Shown one piece after another: positions 24,076 to 33,958 of a stretch of 47,565 nt of DNA. The number at the start of each line of letters is the position of its first letter. Positions within the stretch are counted from its first letter, which is position 1. The DNA comes from Clostridiales bacterium (GTDB lineage: Bacteria > Bacillota > Clostridia > Lachnospirales > Lachnospiraceae): contig JAQXLK010000023.1 in NCBI GenBank assembly GCA_029012085.1, positions 1-47,565 of the forward strand. The letters run 5' to 3'. Below the pieces are notes generated by a model. The model saw nothing but the letters and a program-made list of their open reading frames with translations, was not told the DNA's origin and ran no database searches. Both the position numbers and the translations under genes were made by a program.

Positions 24076-27000
24076 CTATTTAATCATTTTACAAGGAACA
24101 TATATATCTTCATTTTCTGAAGATTGTGCTGTTACATTATACTCAGCAACTAAAGTGTCATTTGAATATACATAGATAGTATATACTTTGTTTCGAGGAA
24201 CATAGAAATAACCCTCATCATTGCTCTTGGTACTTCTTATAAATACTCCTTCGTTCTTTACAGTTCCATCTGTGCTGGAAGCCACGATATAATCAACCTG
24301 ACCATCTTCGTAATTATTATTATAATTAGTTAAATGTAATCTAATCTTGATTAAATCATCAAAATTTTTCAACTGAACAATCATTTTCGTGCTATATGTT
24401 CCATCTACTGTGATCTGCTTTATTTCTGGTACAGTAGTATCAGAAACAATCTCTACATTATACTTGCCAGATGAAATATTCTGCACTCCCCACTCAGTTT
24501 CTGTAGTCTGATCAAAGGTTAATGCATATGCTCCATCATAGTTCGAATTATAAAGTAATGTACGAGCAGCAAAGTCATCTACTGCATCATCTAACGGATT
24601 AATATAATATTCATCATAAGCAACTACTGATGCATTCTCGCCTAAACCAGAAGTCTTATCCGTCTGCACAGAAGACTTAATATTGGAATTTCCACCCACT
24701 GCAAGCTGGTCAAAATTCTGGTTCTGTACTATGATATTTGAAGCAGAAATATTGACATTTTTGACTTGTGTATCAATGCCTTTACCTCGAATAACCAGTA
24801 CATAATCTCCTGCACCAAATGTACCATCTTTACCATCTTCTAAAGAGTATGTAATCTGACCATTTACCTTTTTCCACTTTGATGCAGCTACAATTCTTGT
24901 CTTCTCTGCATTATATAATATAGCAACACCATCAGCTGTTAATGTTGCAACATTATCTGCCATTGTTTTATATGCAATAACACCCTTTACTGTAGTAGGA
25001 TATACTTTCTCATATTTTGCTTCAGAAATTAATGCTGCATCCTCTAAATCAATAACAACCTCTTGTTCATCCTGCTCTTCACTCTTTGTTGAAAGTTTAT
25101 ATCCTTCAATATCCAAAGTAACTGTATACTCTCCTGGTGTCAATCCACAAAAGGCAGTGTTATCAATGCCGTCAGCAATAAAAGAAATTCCTCTTGTATA
25201 TAAATCAGACAACCTATACTTTTTATTTACTTGTACGGTTGCTGTTTGACTTGCAGATTTTACCATAACTGCATTTACTTTTACAACTTCATCTTTTGCA
25301 ATTTTGTTTGTCGTATATTCATCTTTGAAACAAGCTTCATTTTTAACTTTCACATTAATAACATTAGCTGCACCCTTAAGATTAATATTCCAACCATCTT
25401 CGTTATTCTTTGTTGTATTGGAAGTCTTACCACTTACTAAATTTGACTTAATCGTTTCAACAACATAATCTTTATTTACTGCAAGATTATTTTTTTCCTT
25501 AGTAGCGCTATAAGCAGGATATTGCTTATCTCCTTTTCCCTCTGTACTTAGTGTTGTGTTATCAATGGTATCAATCAATACATCTACATTAGAAACTTTC
25601 TGATAAACCTTTGTTTTAACGTTAATTGTCTCACCAACAGTACCCTTATTATCAGTAACTGTCTTTAAGTCACCCGCCTCATTCTGCATTGTATAAGATT
25701 TATCCTTATATGCATCAGAAAGTGCAACATTATAACTAATGGTTCTGGAAACTGCCTTTTCAATCTCGGTAGCAGCTATAGTGCTTCCTCCTTCAGCAAG
25801 GTTAACAGCAATTACTTCAGTTGCATTTTGCTGTTTACCATTCGCCCCCAAATCCTTAATAACAAGATAGTATGTACCTGCCGGAAGCGTTGGATGAAGA
25901 TTATTAGAACCTGTACCAAAATAATCATTATCAGCTAACTTATATCCGTTATTCATTTCAGTATTGTTATCTTTAATATACCCTGTTAAATCAATGATTC
26001 CCTCTTTAAGTACTGTAGAACCATCCGTATTCATAAATGTTACAGATACTTTCTTAGATTTTGCCTTGTTTACAGCATTTTCTTCCCAATTTAAATTTAG
26101 GGTAATCTCACCCATAGCCTTTACTTTAGCCAAAGAGACATTCACATTTACATTCTTTACAGAACCAAGTTCAATCTTTTCTGTCGTCTTAGATTCATAA
26201 ACATCTGTCAAATTACTTGGAGTCAAATCCTTTTCGACTTTAATTGTATAATCTTTATCCTTTACAATGTATTCACCTAATGGGAATTCAACTATTGAGT
26301 TTGAATCCACACTGAAATTAGAAATGTCTGCATATTCATTTTTAAATGCATAACAACCATTTCTATCCGTCTTTGTCTGAGCTTTTACTTCTTGACCCTC
26401 ATACAATGTAACTGTTGCACCACTTACCACTTTTTCATTCTCACCTGCATTGGTAACAGTTCCGTATATGTATATTTGAGAAATATCATATGGCTCCATC
26501 TCAAAATTATATGCAGATGCTTTATTATCAACGATATCAATGTTTTCTTTAATTGCATCAAAGAATCCATCCGCTTTTACACTAACCTGACCATTCTGTT
26601 GAGCATTAGCTTTTATCTCATAAAAACCATCTTCATTCGTCTTAACAGTCTTACCACCAACTGTTACCTTAGCATTTGACACAGCAATGATTCCATTTTC
26701 ACGATAGTACACCAAGCCTTTTACTGAACTTCCAGTAATCTGAATCTTAGCAGATGTGCTTCCGATTTCTTTTGTAATAACAATTATATCAGTATTATCA
26801 GAAGCAACCTTGTACTCACCAGTTTCAACCTTACTTAAATCAACTGTATATGTTGCAGTATTACCTTCTTCACTTACTTCCTTAAATGCAGCTTTAATTT
26901 CTGTTCCATCCTCTGCAGTTACAGTAAGAGTAGTAGACTTTAATTCGCTCTCTGTCACGTTACCATCAAAAGTAAGTACAATCTCTCCTGTTTTGTCATT

Positions 27001-27558
27001 AATACTACTAATCTTTGTTACTTTCTTAGGTTCAACTTTTGGCACCTCTGTTGTTGTCGCTGTTGTTGCCTCGGTTGTTGCCTCAGTTGTAGTTGCCTGG
27101 GTTGTAGTTGCCTCAGTTGTAGTTGGTACTGTTGGTTTAACAACTGTAACCTTAGTTTTCTTTGAAATCTTCTTATTCTTCTTATTAGTTGCCCTAGTTG
27201 TTACAGTAATTGTCGCTGTACCAGCCTTCTTACCTGTTACAACAATCTGGTTGGTACCAGTTTTAGCTTTCTTAGTAGGCTTCTTGGAAACCCTTACAGT
27301 TGCAATAGCTTTATTGCTTGATTTTACAGATACCTGCAAATCACCCTTTGCAACACTCTTAGTTGCAGTAACCTTTGCCTTAATTGTTGTCGATTTGCCT
27401 TCTGTAAGTGTCTTTTTAGATGGCACACCAGAAAGTGTCTTAACAACCTTCTTAGACGCCGCCTCTGCTGTGATTCCATTTGTAAATACAGTTGTTAATG
27501 ATACTGCAAATACAAGAACCCATGCAAGAATACGCTTTGCTTTTGATACATAGTTCAT
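24076..27558 (-). CDS. Large secreted multi-domain surface protein
   Basis: A 1160-residue exported protein I cannot assign functionally. A signal peptide (hydrophobic ILAWVLVFAVSLTTVFT, cleavage after AEA near residue 34) is followed by a very lysine-rich Ig-like region (about 36-140), a threonine/glutamate linker made of TTTEATTTQA-type repeats (145-173), then a series of beta domains. Two resemble carboxypeptidase-regulatory-like/CnaB folds, with AKVTVGGKTVKTNEDGFYEI near 295 and ATVTLYEGQEVKAQTKTDRN near 380. No LPxTG anchor, dockerin or S-layer motif is evident, so attachment may be through the basic N-terminus. Ribosome site AAAGGAGG is strong and the gene stands alone. Plausibly an adhesin or a polysaccharide-associated protein. 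Confidence 0.8.
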   Translation of the reverse strand: MNYVSKAKRILAWVLVFAVSLTTVFTNGITAEAASKKVVKTLSGVPSKKTLTEGKSTTIKAKVTATKSVAKGDLQVSVKSSNKAIATVRVSKKPTKKAKTGTNQIVVTGKKAGTATITVTTRATNKKNKKISKKTKVTVVKPTVPTTTEATTTQATTTEATTEATTATTTEVPKVEPKKVTKISSINDKTGEIVLTFDGNVTESELKSTTLTVTAEDGTEIKAAFKEVSEEGNTATYTVDLSKVETGEYKVASDNTDIIVITKEIGSTSAKIQITGSSVKGLVYYRENGIIAVSNAKVTVGGKTVKTNEDGFYEIKANAQQNGQVSVKADGFFDAIKENIDIVDNKASAYNFEMEPYDISQIYIYGTVTNAGENEKVVSGATVTLYEGQEVKAQTKTDRNGCYAFKNEYADISNFSVDSNSIVEFPLGEYIVKDKDYTIKVEKDLTPSNLTDVYESKTTEKIELGSVKNVNVNVSLAKVKAMGEITLNLNWEENAVNKAKSKKVSVTFMNTDGSTVLKEGIIDLTGYIKDNNTEMNNGYKLADNDYFGTGSNNLHPTLPAGTYYLVIKDLGANGKQQNATEVIAVNLAEGGSTIAATEIEKAVSRTISYNVALSDAYKDKSYTMQNEAGDLKTVTDNKGTVGETINVKTKVYQKVSNVDVLIDTIDNTTLSTEGKGDKQYPAYSATKEKNNLAVNKDYVVETIKSNLVSGKTSNTTKNNEDGWNINLKGAANVINVKVKNEACFKDEYTTNKIAKDEVVKVNAVMVKSASQTATVQVNKKYRLSDLYTRGISFIADGIDNTAFCGLTPGEYTVTLDIEGYKLSTKSEEQDEQEVVIDLEDAALISEAKYEKVYPTTVKGVIAYKTMADNVATLTADGVAILYNAEKTRIVAASKWKKVNGQITYSLEDGKDGTFGAGDYVLVIRGKGIDTQVKNVNISASNIIVQNQNFDQLAVGGNSNIKSSVQTDKTSGLGENASVVAYDEYYINPLDDAVDDFAARTLLYNSNYDGAYALTFDQTTETEWGVQNISSGKYNVEIVSDTTVPEIKQITVDGTYSTKMIVQLKNFDDLIKIRLHLTNYNNNYEDGQVDYIVASSTDGTVKNEGVFIRSTKSNDEGYFYVPRNKVYTIYVYSNDTLVAEYNVTAQSSENEDIYVPCKMIK

Positions 27559-27870
27559 TCTTTTTCCTCCTTTATACTAATGTATTCCCCTGATTGTATC
27601 CCCGCTCTTAAAATATAGTATGAAATATAAAATTTATTCCTCATATTTAAGGGCATTTCCTAACAATCTTTAGACACTATAGCACATTACTTTCTAAAAT
27701 ACTATATCTATAGATTTGCAAATCAAATTTTTGGCAGTTCCACCAACCGGTATTGTCTATTTTACAGTATTTTGTCGCATTTAGTCATTTTCAAGAAGGC
27801 ATTTTGTATATTTTTTACATAAACATTACCATTTTATACCTATAAAATGGACTTTTTTTCCATAAACAAA
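27559..27870. other. AT-rich intergenic region with hairpin
   Basis: Nothing coding is seen between the surface-protein start and the phosphoesterase stop. A minus-strand extended -10 candidate, TGCTATAGT, lies around 27672-27680 with no clear -35. At 27829-27850 CCATTTTATA is followed by two bases and its reverse complement; only the plus strand has a T-run after it, and no plus-strand gene leads there, so it may be an RNA 3'-end stem for the phosphoesterase transcript. Confidence 0.4.
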
Positions 27871-28497
27871 TCAAAAACTGCTTCTGATCTTTCGCCTTTC
27901 TGCATCCTTTTGTATCCACTCATCCAACGTTAATGGTTCGTAATCAGAATACATGCAAAAACAATTAATCAGGTTACACGGGATTTTCCGCTGTCCGCCA
28001 TCTATCCCCTCAATCACATAGTTTTCTGCAATGTCACGAAACTGTTCTAACAGCCTCTGGTCATGAGTATCATGTACATGGCCATGCAGCATATAAACAT
28101 CCGGATTCCCCTTTTTATTCATATGATACTGCCCGTTATAGCACATAATGGGATAATGGCTTAAAATAACCTTCCTACGATTATCATGAATCTCCGCATA
28201 GGGTCTAATCCATACAAACCTGTCACGGTTAAATCTCTTATCACTAAGATAATAATCATGATTCCCCTGGATCAGAAAAAGTTGTCCATTCAATTGTTCC
28301 AGCAACTCATTTGTCTGCGCCGCTTTCCCCCATGACAAATCACCAAGAATCACCACTTCGTCATTCTTCCTTACTTTTTCATTCCATTTGCGAATCATAT
28401 ATTCATTCATCGCTTCCACATTTTCAAAGCCCCGCTTATCCATCGCTGTATTCAAGGCAGCATGGTAAAAATGAGGGTCTGCAATATAATATCTCAT
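27871..28497 (-). CDS. Metallophosphoesterase, small calcineurin-like family
   Basis: A 208-residue cytosolic phosphoesterase. All metal-binding motifs are present: IADPHFYH (D7, H9), VILGDLSWG, IQGNHDYY, LSHYPIM and LHGHVHD. Family members of this size hydrolyse phosphodiesters or phosphomonoesters, often with unknown substrate. I prefer ATG 28497, with GAGGATAATC before it and the motif start MRYYIADPHF typical of the family, over ATG 28521 (MKALKRII), which has no ribosome site. It lies just after the pullulanase stop on the same strand and may be cotranscribed, though a metabolic link is not obvious. Confidence 0.88.
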   Translation of the reverse strand: MRYYIADPHFYHAALNTAMDKRGFENVEAMNEYMIRKWNEKVRKNDEVVILGDLSWGKAAQTNELLEQLNGQLFLIQGNHDYYLSDKRFNRDRFVWIRPYAEIHDNRRKVILSHYPIMCYNGQYHMNKKGNPDVYMLHGHVHDTHDQRLLEQFRDIAENYVIEGIDGGQRKIPCNLINCFCMYSDYEPLTLDEWIQKDAERRKIRSSF

Positions 28498-28525
28498 GAT
28501 TATCCTCTTCAAAGCCTTCATTATA

Positions 28526-31500
28526 TTATTTTTTTATCTTTACCTTTGGGCTGATTCCCTTTGACTGTAAAAGTTTCTTATAGGCTGCTGCTTTATTCTT
28601 CGGGACTTTGATAACCGCCTTAGAAGAAATTCCTTTAAATGCCTTTTTTCCAACATTTTTATTTGTCAGCTTCGTTGTCTTGATTGTTATCTTTTTCAAA
28701 TTTTTAGAGCCATAAAATGCATCTTCACCAATTGCCTTCACCTTGGAAGGTATTGTAACGCCAGATAATTTCGTACATCTATAAAATGCCTTATCATCAA
28801 TAACTATCAAATTTTTGTTTAAAGACACTTTATTGAGATTTTTACATCCGCTAAATGCGCTCTCTCCAATTACGTTAACATCATTTCCAAGAGATACATT
28901 TTTCAAGTTTGAACATCCATAGAATGCCTTTTCTTCAATATCCGTTACATTTTTTCCAATTATAACTTTCTCAATTTTCTTATTGTTCTTAAATGCATTT
29001 TCTGCAACAACGGTTACCTTATATGTAGCACCGTCCATTGTCATTGTTGCCGGAACCGTAATATTTTTCTCCTCAGCATCCACTGGTTTTAAATAGGTCA
29101 CAGTCCTTTCTGCCTGATTTGCCATCGTCACTTCATACACTGCACCGGATGTCCCGTCTGTCAGTTTTGTCCCTGTAGATGGCAATTTCGCAGACTGTTG
29201 GGAATCTGCAGGTTTATCGTCCCCAGTTGCCGGTGAGGAATCCCCTGGCTTTTTATCCCCGGTTGTAGTTGATGAGGAATCCTTAGGTATTTTTTCACCC
29301 TTTGTCAGAAGCGTATCACAATCCTGGCAATATGTATCTCCTGTATATCCCTCTTTTTCAACAGTTGCTTCTTCCTTATTCCGAAGTTCTGTATGTATAT
29401 GCCTGGTTTTATCATAATTGCCGTATTCTTTCCGGCATCTGCCGCATATTGCTTTCTCACTGCATGTTGCAGCCCCACCAGTGTGTCCTAGTGCAATAAT
29501 GATTTCTGTACTTCCCTCTTTTATTGCATCACATTTGCTGCAGTGAATGGATTTCCTTCCACTTTCCGTACAGGTTGCCACCTGGTCCGTCGTATACTCT
29601 TCTTTCCACTGATGTCCAGCAGCATTTACGATTTCACCGTGGCGAGCATAGGTCTGACAGTTTATACAGAAAGTGTCTCCCGTATATCCATCGTCTGTAC
29701 AGGTTGCTTCTACTTTATTTCGGATTTCCAATTTCGATTTGTCCTCATGTGTACAAGCAATCCCTGTTACCTTAATTTCCACAGACAGTGTTTTATAATT
29801 AGCTTTATCTGCACCTTCGTAAACAGCAGTTACTGTAATCGTTGACTCTTTTTCAATCGCTTTATCCTTATCCGCATCTGACCATTTCCAATCTGGTGGA
29901 AGCTCCACATCAGAAAGTGTTTCATTCTCGGCTGATACATTCATATCCACCGGTTGATTCAACGGAACTTCCGCCTTTTCAATTGTAAAATTCTCCTTAT
30001 GCGTTCCCTTATAATTTCCTTTTCCTGTAACAATTACAGTTGCAGTTCCTGCATTGGTGTTATTCTGATAGATTACCGTATAATCTGTATTCTCATTTAA
30101 AACAGTATCCCCATCTGTCGCAATCACTTCCGGTTTCTTTTCTTTTCCATCATATACATATTGTTTTGCTTTTATCTCCACGTCAAAAGAACCATCTTCA
30201 CGTGTTACCTGCGTTTCGGGACATACCTTACATGTATATTTTACGTAGCCATTCCCCTGATCTACTCCATCATCCCATTGATGGCCTTTTGCCGGTATGG
30301 TTTCCCCATTCTGCACCGGCTTATTACAATCTGAGCAATAAACATCTCCCGTATATCCCGGTTCTGTACAAGTTGCTTCTTTCTCGCCATGTACCACAGT
30401 ATTGGTATGCTGACATACGATTACGTTTCCAACCGCTTTTATCTTTTCCTTCAAATCTCTGACTGTCTGATTTACCTCTACCTGAGTTGCAGCTGCCTTT
30501 TCATAAACAGCTTTTGCTGAATTATAAGAAGCAGTAAGTACTGTAACTCCTGTACTATCTGGATTTCCTTTTATTACGTTCTCTGCCTTATTCATCACAG
30601 TGGATAATCTGGTCTTATCAACCATAACTTCACCGCTTCCTGCTGCATACTCCTGCTTTGTGGCAGCACAGGTCTTTCCGGTAAATGAAGTCACCGTAAC
30701 ATCTACACTGGCTGTGATTCCTGTTATATCTGCTGTCTGTGTTGCCGTGTTTGCTGCACCGTCATTTACAATCAGGGAATAACCGGTAGTTCCTTCCGGC
30801 AGCTCATACACATACCAGCCTTCTGCATCCTTTTTGCTCAGCTTTGTTCCCGGCCACTTTCCTGCCAGTTCTTCTGCAGCAGTTCCTGTTCCCTTCCATA
30901 CATAGACAGCAGGGCTGCTCCAGCCATCCGCTTTCACACGAATGACAGGATTCTTTTTCAACGATACACATGCTTTCATGGCATCTTCTAAGTCTTCTGT
31001 TTCACTTACGTAATCCTCTGCTACGCAAGGTGTCTCCATAACCTCTGATGCTTTTGTAATCACAGTCTGTAAATCTTCAATTGCAGCCGCATCATAATTT
31101 GCCGAATCCTTTTTTGCGGCAGCCATTCTCGTCTTAGCCGCACTCAGAGTATTTTCTAACTCTTCTCTTGCCAAAGCCTCTTTTTTTACATTCTCATAAG
31201 CACTCTTTAACTGGCTAAGAGCATTTGCTATCTTTGTATCTTCCGTTTCCCCACTGTTAATTATCTGCTGTGCTGCCGTAAGTGCAGTATCAAATGGTTT
31301 CCAGACGTCCTCTGTAAAATCCGCCTTTTGATAACCCTTTTGATTAATCTCTGTTACCAGACTCTTAAGAGCTGCTGTCTTCTCGGTTACAGTAATGGTA
31401 ACGGTCTTTGGTGTCGACTTCTTTCCATCACTGGCTGTCAAAGTAACCGAATACGTGCCTGCCACTGTCTTAGTCCACTGGAATACTCCAGTGGCGGTGT

Positions 31501-33799
31501 TAAAGCTGGCTCCTGTTGGTACTCCACTGGCAGTCAGTGTCACAGCATCGCCATCTGGGTCTGAAACCTCAGCAGTGAACGATAAGCTTTCTCCCGCTAC
31601 CACCTCAAATGAACTATTCACATTAATAACCGGTGCTTTGTTTTCTGAAACCTCACAAGCTTCAAAAGTTTCCTTCGGTACTGCCACCACTACTGATTTT
31701 CCAGGTACAGTTACATTAGTACCTGTTTCTTTCAGCTTTTCCAAACCTGCTGTATTACCATCTGCTATGATAACCCAGTTATTTGAGCCAGATAAATTAA
31801 CGGTTTTGTCCGATGTCGCATTATTAATTAACACGGCAATCCGGCTCCATTCCCCTGCCACATTGTTGGTTTCATAAAATCCGGTTAATCCATTTTCATC
31901 CTTGTTAATCCATGTCAGATTGTTATTGTTTGGATTCCAGTTATCCCCACTTCTTGTTGTTATGGAACGGAAACCGGAAAATGCCTTACGAATACGAATC
32001 ATACCCTGATAATACTTCTGGATACTTGAATAGGTATTCACTCTGTTCCAGTCAATCTTATTCACAGAGTCCGGAGACGAATAACTATTCTCATCTCCAT
32101 TTTTTGTTCTGGCAAATTCTTCTCCCGCCTGCATGAATACGCCGCCTTTGGAGGAAAGCACCACACTTCCTGCCATCTTGTTCATCTTAATCATCCGCTC
32201 ATCTGTTGAAGAATAATTATTTCCCAGCCCCTCCGTCAGCTTATCCCAAAGGGTCAGGTTATCGTGGGCAGAGACATAACTTAAACTACAGTTAGAAGAT
32301 TTGGACCAGAATGGACGCCACATTCCCCATTCACCTTCTGTTTTTCCAACAGAGCCCATAATTCCACCAAACACGTTGTTTGGCCACTTTTGTCCCGGTT
32401 CCAGATAGCTTCCACTAAAGTAATTGGTCTGCACTAAACCGATGGTTTTATTAAACTTGTGGTCACCTTTGAGTGCGTCCCGAATCTGGTCATTAAAATA
32501 ACCGATTCCGTCATCTAACTTTGCTTCATTTGCTTTATGTGCACTGTTCGAATCATATTTACCATCTCCGGTCCAGCCTTCTCCATAAAGAACAATGGTG
32601 TCTTCTCCAAATTTATCATCCAGTGTCTTCCGAATCTGATTCATGGTGGTTACATCATGAATTCCCATCAGGTCAAAGCGAAAACCATCCAGATTATATT
32701 CTTCTGCCCAATAAGAAACCGAATCTATCATAAATTTGCGGTACATGGCACTTTCGCTTCTGGTAGCATTTCCGCAACCGGACTGATTATTATAGGATAA
32801 ATCGCTGTTCAGCTTATAATAGTAATCCGGCATAATTTTATTAAAATTCGAATCTGCCGTATCATATGTATGATTGTAAACCACATCCATGATAACTTTG
32901 ATTCCCGCATCATGTAATGCCTGAATCATCTCTTTCTTCTCAGTGATACGCACATTACCATCATATGGATTGCTGGAATATGAGCCCTCCGGCACATTAT
33001 AATTTTCCGGGTCATATCCCCAGTTATAGTTGCTTGAAAGACTTGTGCTGACATTTGTCTCATCCACAGAGGCATAGTCATACATCGGAAGAATCTGGAC
33101 ATGTGTTACTCCAAGTTCCTTTAAATAATCCACACAGGATGCTACTTTTCCTGCCCCATTCACAGTGGTATGTTCTGTAAAGGCTTTATATTTACCACGA
33201 TTCTGCTCGGAAACACCGGAACTTACATCAATGGAAAAATCCCGGACATGCACTTCCCAGACAATAATATCGCTTAAATTTGTCTTCTCTCTTTGATAGT
33301 TAGTATCCCAGTTTTCCGGGTCGGTACTGTCCAAATCCACTACCATTGCCCTGTCACCATTTACACCAGCGGCTTTGGCATAAATATCCACAGCTTCTTT
33401 TGGCTTCCCATTCACAGTTACTTTATAAGTATAATATGTATTAACAATATCCTTATTGATTGTAACACTCCATACCCCTTTATCACCTTTTGTCATAGGT
33501 ACTTCTTCTATCACACTGCCGCCATTTCCCTTTTCATATCTGCATAAAACGACAGATGTAGCTTCCGGTGTCCATACCTTAAATGTTGTCTTTTGTGGTG
33601 TATAGGTACATCCTAAGTCATCTCCGGTATAAGCGTATTGCGCATCATAGTTGCTGTCAAAAGAACGTTTTGCATAAACTGTTCCTTCTCCCTTTTCCGC
33701 ATATGCTTCCATTGGTGGAACCATATAAAATGATGCTGCCGCCAATGTGCCGGCAAGAAACGCACTAAAAATTCTCTGTTTCAACCCTTTTTTCTTCAT
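28526..33799 (-). CDS. pulA: Secreted type I pullulanase with starch-binding, zinc-ribbon-like and LRR modules
   Basis: A 1757-residue exported enzyme cleaving alpha-1,6 links in pullulan and branched starch. Order: signal peptide (cleaved after AYA near 34); CBM48-like domain (about 60-150); GH13 catalytic domain with the pullulanase signature YNWGYDP, DVVYNHTY, FRFDLMGIHD (nucleophile D near 373), YGEGWTGD (acid/base E near 405) and YVSAHDN (D near 510); a C-terminal beta domain; an Ig/cadherin-like domain (about 720-805, SDPDGDAVTLTASGVPTG); a helical linker; a CBM26-like starch-binding module (near 946-1010, VYVWKGTGTA); repeated CxxC/HxW units (1126-1190 and 1346-1503) around an MBG-like domain; and BspA-type LRRs (1563-1746). 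It is about twice the usual length because of the C-terminal modules. Ribosome site AGGAGG; a strong promoter lies upstream. Confidence 0.92.
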   Translation of the reverse strand: MKKKGLKQRIFSAFLAGTLAAASFYMVPPMEAYAEKGEGTVYAKRSFDSNYDAQYAYTGDDLGCTYTPQKTTFKVWTPEATSVVLCRYEKGNGGSVIEEVPMTKGDKGVWSVTINKDIVNTYYTYKVTVNGKPKEAVDIYAKAAGVNGDRAMVVDLDSTDPENWDTNYQREKTNLSDIIVWEVHVRDFSIDVSSGVSEQNRGKYKAFTEHTTVNGAGKVASCVDYLKELGVTHVQILPMYDYASVDETNVSTSLSSNYNWGYDPENYNVPEGSYSSNPYDGNVRITEKKEMIQALHDAGIKVIMDVVYNHTYDTADSNFNKIMPDYYYKLNSDLSYNNQSGCGNATRSESAMYRKFMIDSVSYWAEEYNLDGFRFDLMGIHDVTTMNQIRKTLDDKFGEDTIVLYGEGWTGDGKYDSNSAHKANEAKLDDGIGYFNDQIRDALKGDHKFNKTIGLVQTNYFSGSYLEPGQKWPNNVFGGIMGSVGKTEGEWGMWRPFWSKSSNCSLSYVSAHDNLTLWDKLTEGLGNNYSSTDERMIKMNKMAGSVVLSSKGGVFMQAGEEFARTKNGDENSYSSPDSVNKIDWNRVNTYSSIQKYYQGMIRIRKAFSGFRSITTRSGDNWNPNNNNLTWINKDENGLTGFYETNNVAGEWSRIAVLINNATSDKTVNLSGSNNWVIIADGNTAGLEKLKETGTNVTVPGKSVVVAVPKETFEACEVSENKAPVINVNSSFEVVAGESLSFTAEVSDPDGDAVTLTASGVPTGASFNTATGVFQWTKTVAGTYSVTLTASDGKKSTPKTVTITVTEKTAALKSLVTEINQKGYQKADFTEDVWKPFDTALTAAQQIINSGETEDTKIANALSQLKSAYENVKKEALAREELENTLSAAKTRMAAAKKDSANYDAAAIEDLQTVITKASEVMETPCVAEDYVSETEDLEDAMKACVSLKKNPVIRVKADGWSSPAVYVWKGTGTAAEELAGKWPGTKLSKKDAEGWYVYELPEGTTGYSLIVNDGAANTATQTADITGITASVDVTVTSFTGKTCAATKQEYAAGSGEVMVDKTRLSTVMNKAENVIKGNPDSTGVTVLTASYNSAKAVYEKAAATQVEVNQTVRDLKEKIKAVGNVIVCQHTNTVVHGEKEATCTEPGYTGDVYCSDCNKPVQNGETIPAKGHQWDDGVDQGNGYVKYTCKVCPETQVTREDGSFDVEIKAKQYVYDGKEKKPEVIATDGDTVLNENTDYTVIYQNNTNAGTATVIVTGKGNYKGTHKENFTIEKAEVPLNQPVDMNVSAENETLSDVELPPDWKWSDADKDKAIEKESTITVTAVYEGADKANYKTLSVEIKVTGIACTHEDKSKLEIRNKVEATCTDDGYTGDTFCINCQTYARHGEIVNAAGHQWKEEYTTDQVATCTESGRKSIHCSKCDAIKEGSTEIIIALGHTGGAATCSEKAICGRCRKEYGNYDKTRHIHTELRNKEEATVEKEGYTGDTYCQDCDTLLTKGEKIPKDSSSTTTGDKKPGDSSPATGDDKPADSQQSAKLPSTGTKLTDGTSGAVYEVTMANQAERTVTYLKPVDAEEKNITVPATMTMDGATYKVTVVAENAFKNNKKIEKVIIGKNVTDIEEKAFYGCSNLKNVSLGNDVNVIGESAFSGCKNLNKVSLNKNLIVIDDKAFYRCTKLSGVTIPSKVKAIGEDAFYGSKNLKKITIKTTKLTNKNVGKKAFKGISSKAVIKVPKNKAAAYKKLLQSKGISPKVKIKK

Positions 33800-33848
33800 T
33801 ATACCCTCCTAATACGTTACAAGTTGATACACCTACATACTGCATTCT

Positions 33849-33877
33849 ACTATATAATAATTGTATAAGGATTGCAA
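33849..33877 (-). promoter_or_regulatory. Promoter of the pullulanase gene
   Basis: Minus strand TTGCAA (33872-33877), 17-base spacer, TATAGT (33849-33854), 50 bases before the start codon. Confidence 0.75.
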
Positions 33878-33902
33878 AGATTTTTTACGTTTTGTCAGCA
33901 TA

Positions 33903-33919
33903 TTGTACAAAGTGTACAA
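33903..33919. promoter_or_regulatory. Palindromic candidate operator upstream of the pullulanase promoter
   Basis: TTGTACA-AAG-TGTACAA is a perfect seven-base inverted repeat with a three-base centre, 26 bases upstream of the -35 box, a position suited to an activator. It lacks the central CG of LacI/CcpA-type sites. It could also be an RNA stem ending the EamA transcript (stop at 33959), but no U-run follows. Confidence 0.5.
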
Positions 33920-33958
33920 TTGAGTTTTACATTTTCACCAATTCTGGTTTGGGAATCA

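Noticed and set aside
26756-27553. Plus-strand 265-codon hydrophobic frame
   Set aside because: It is the antisense of the threonine- and lysine-rich N-terminus of the large surface protein; codons for Thr and Lys read as Val, Phe and Leu on the other strand. No ribosome site.
27829-27850. Strong plus-strand terminator
   Set aside because: The stem and T-run are real, but no plus-strand gene leads to it; it is at best a 3'-end stem for the minus-strand transcript.
29140-29170. LPSTG in the pullulanase as a sortase signal
   Set aside because: It is internal, followed by about 210 residues of LRR domain, with no hydrophobic segment and basic tail after it.
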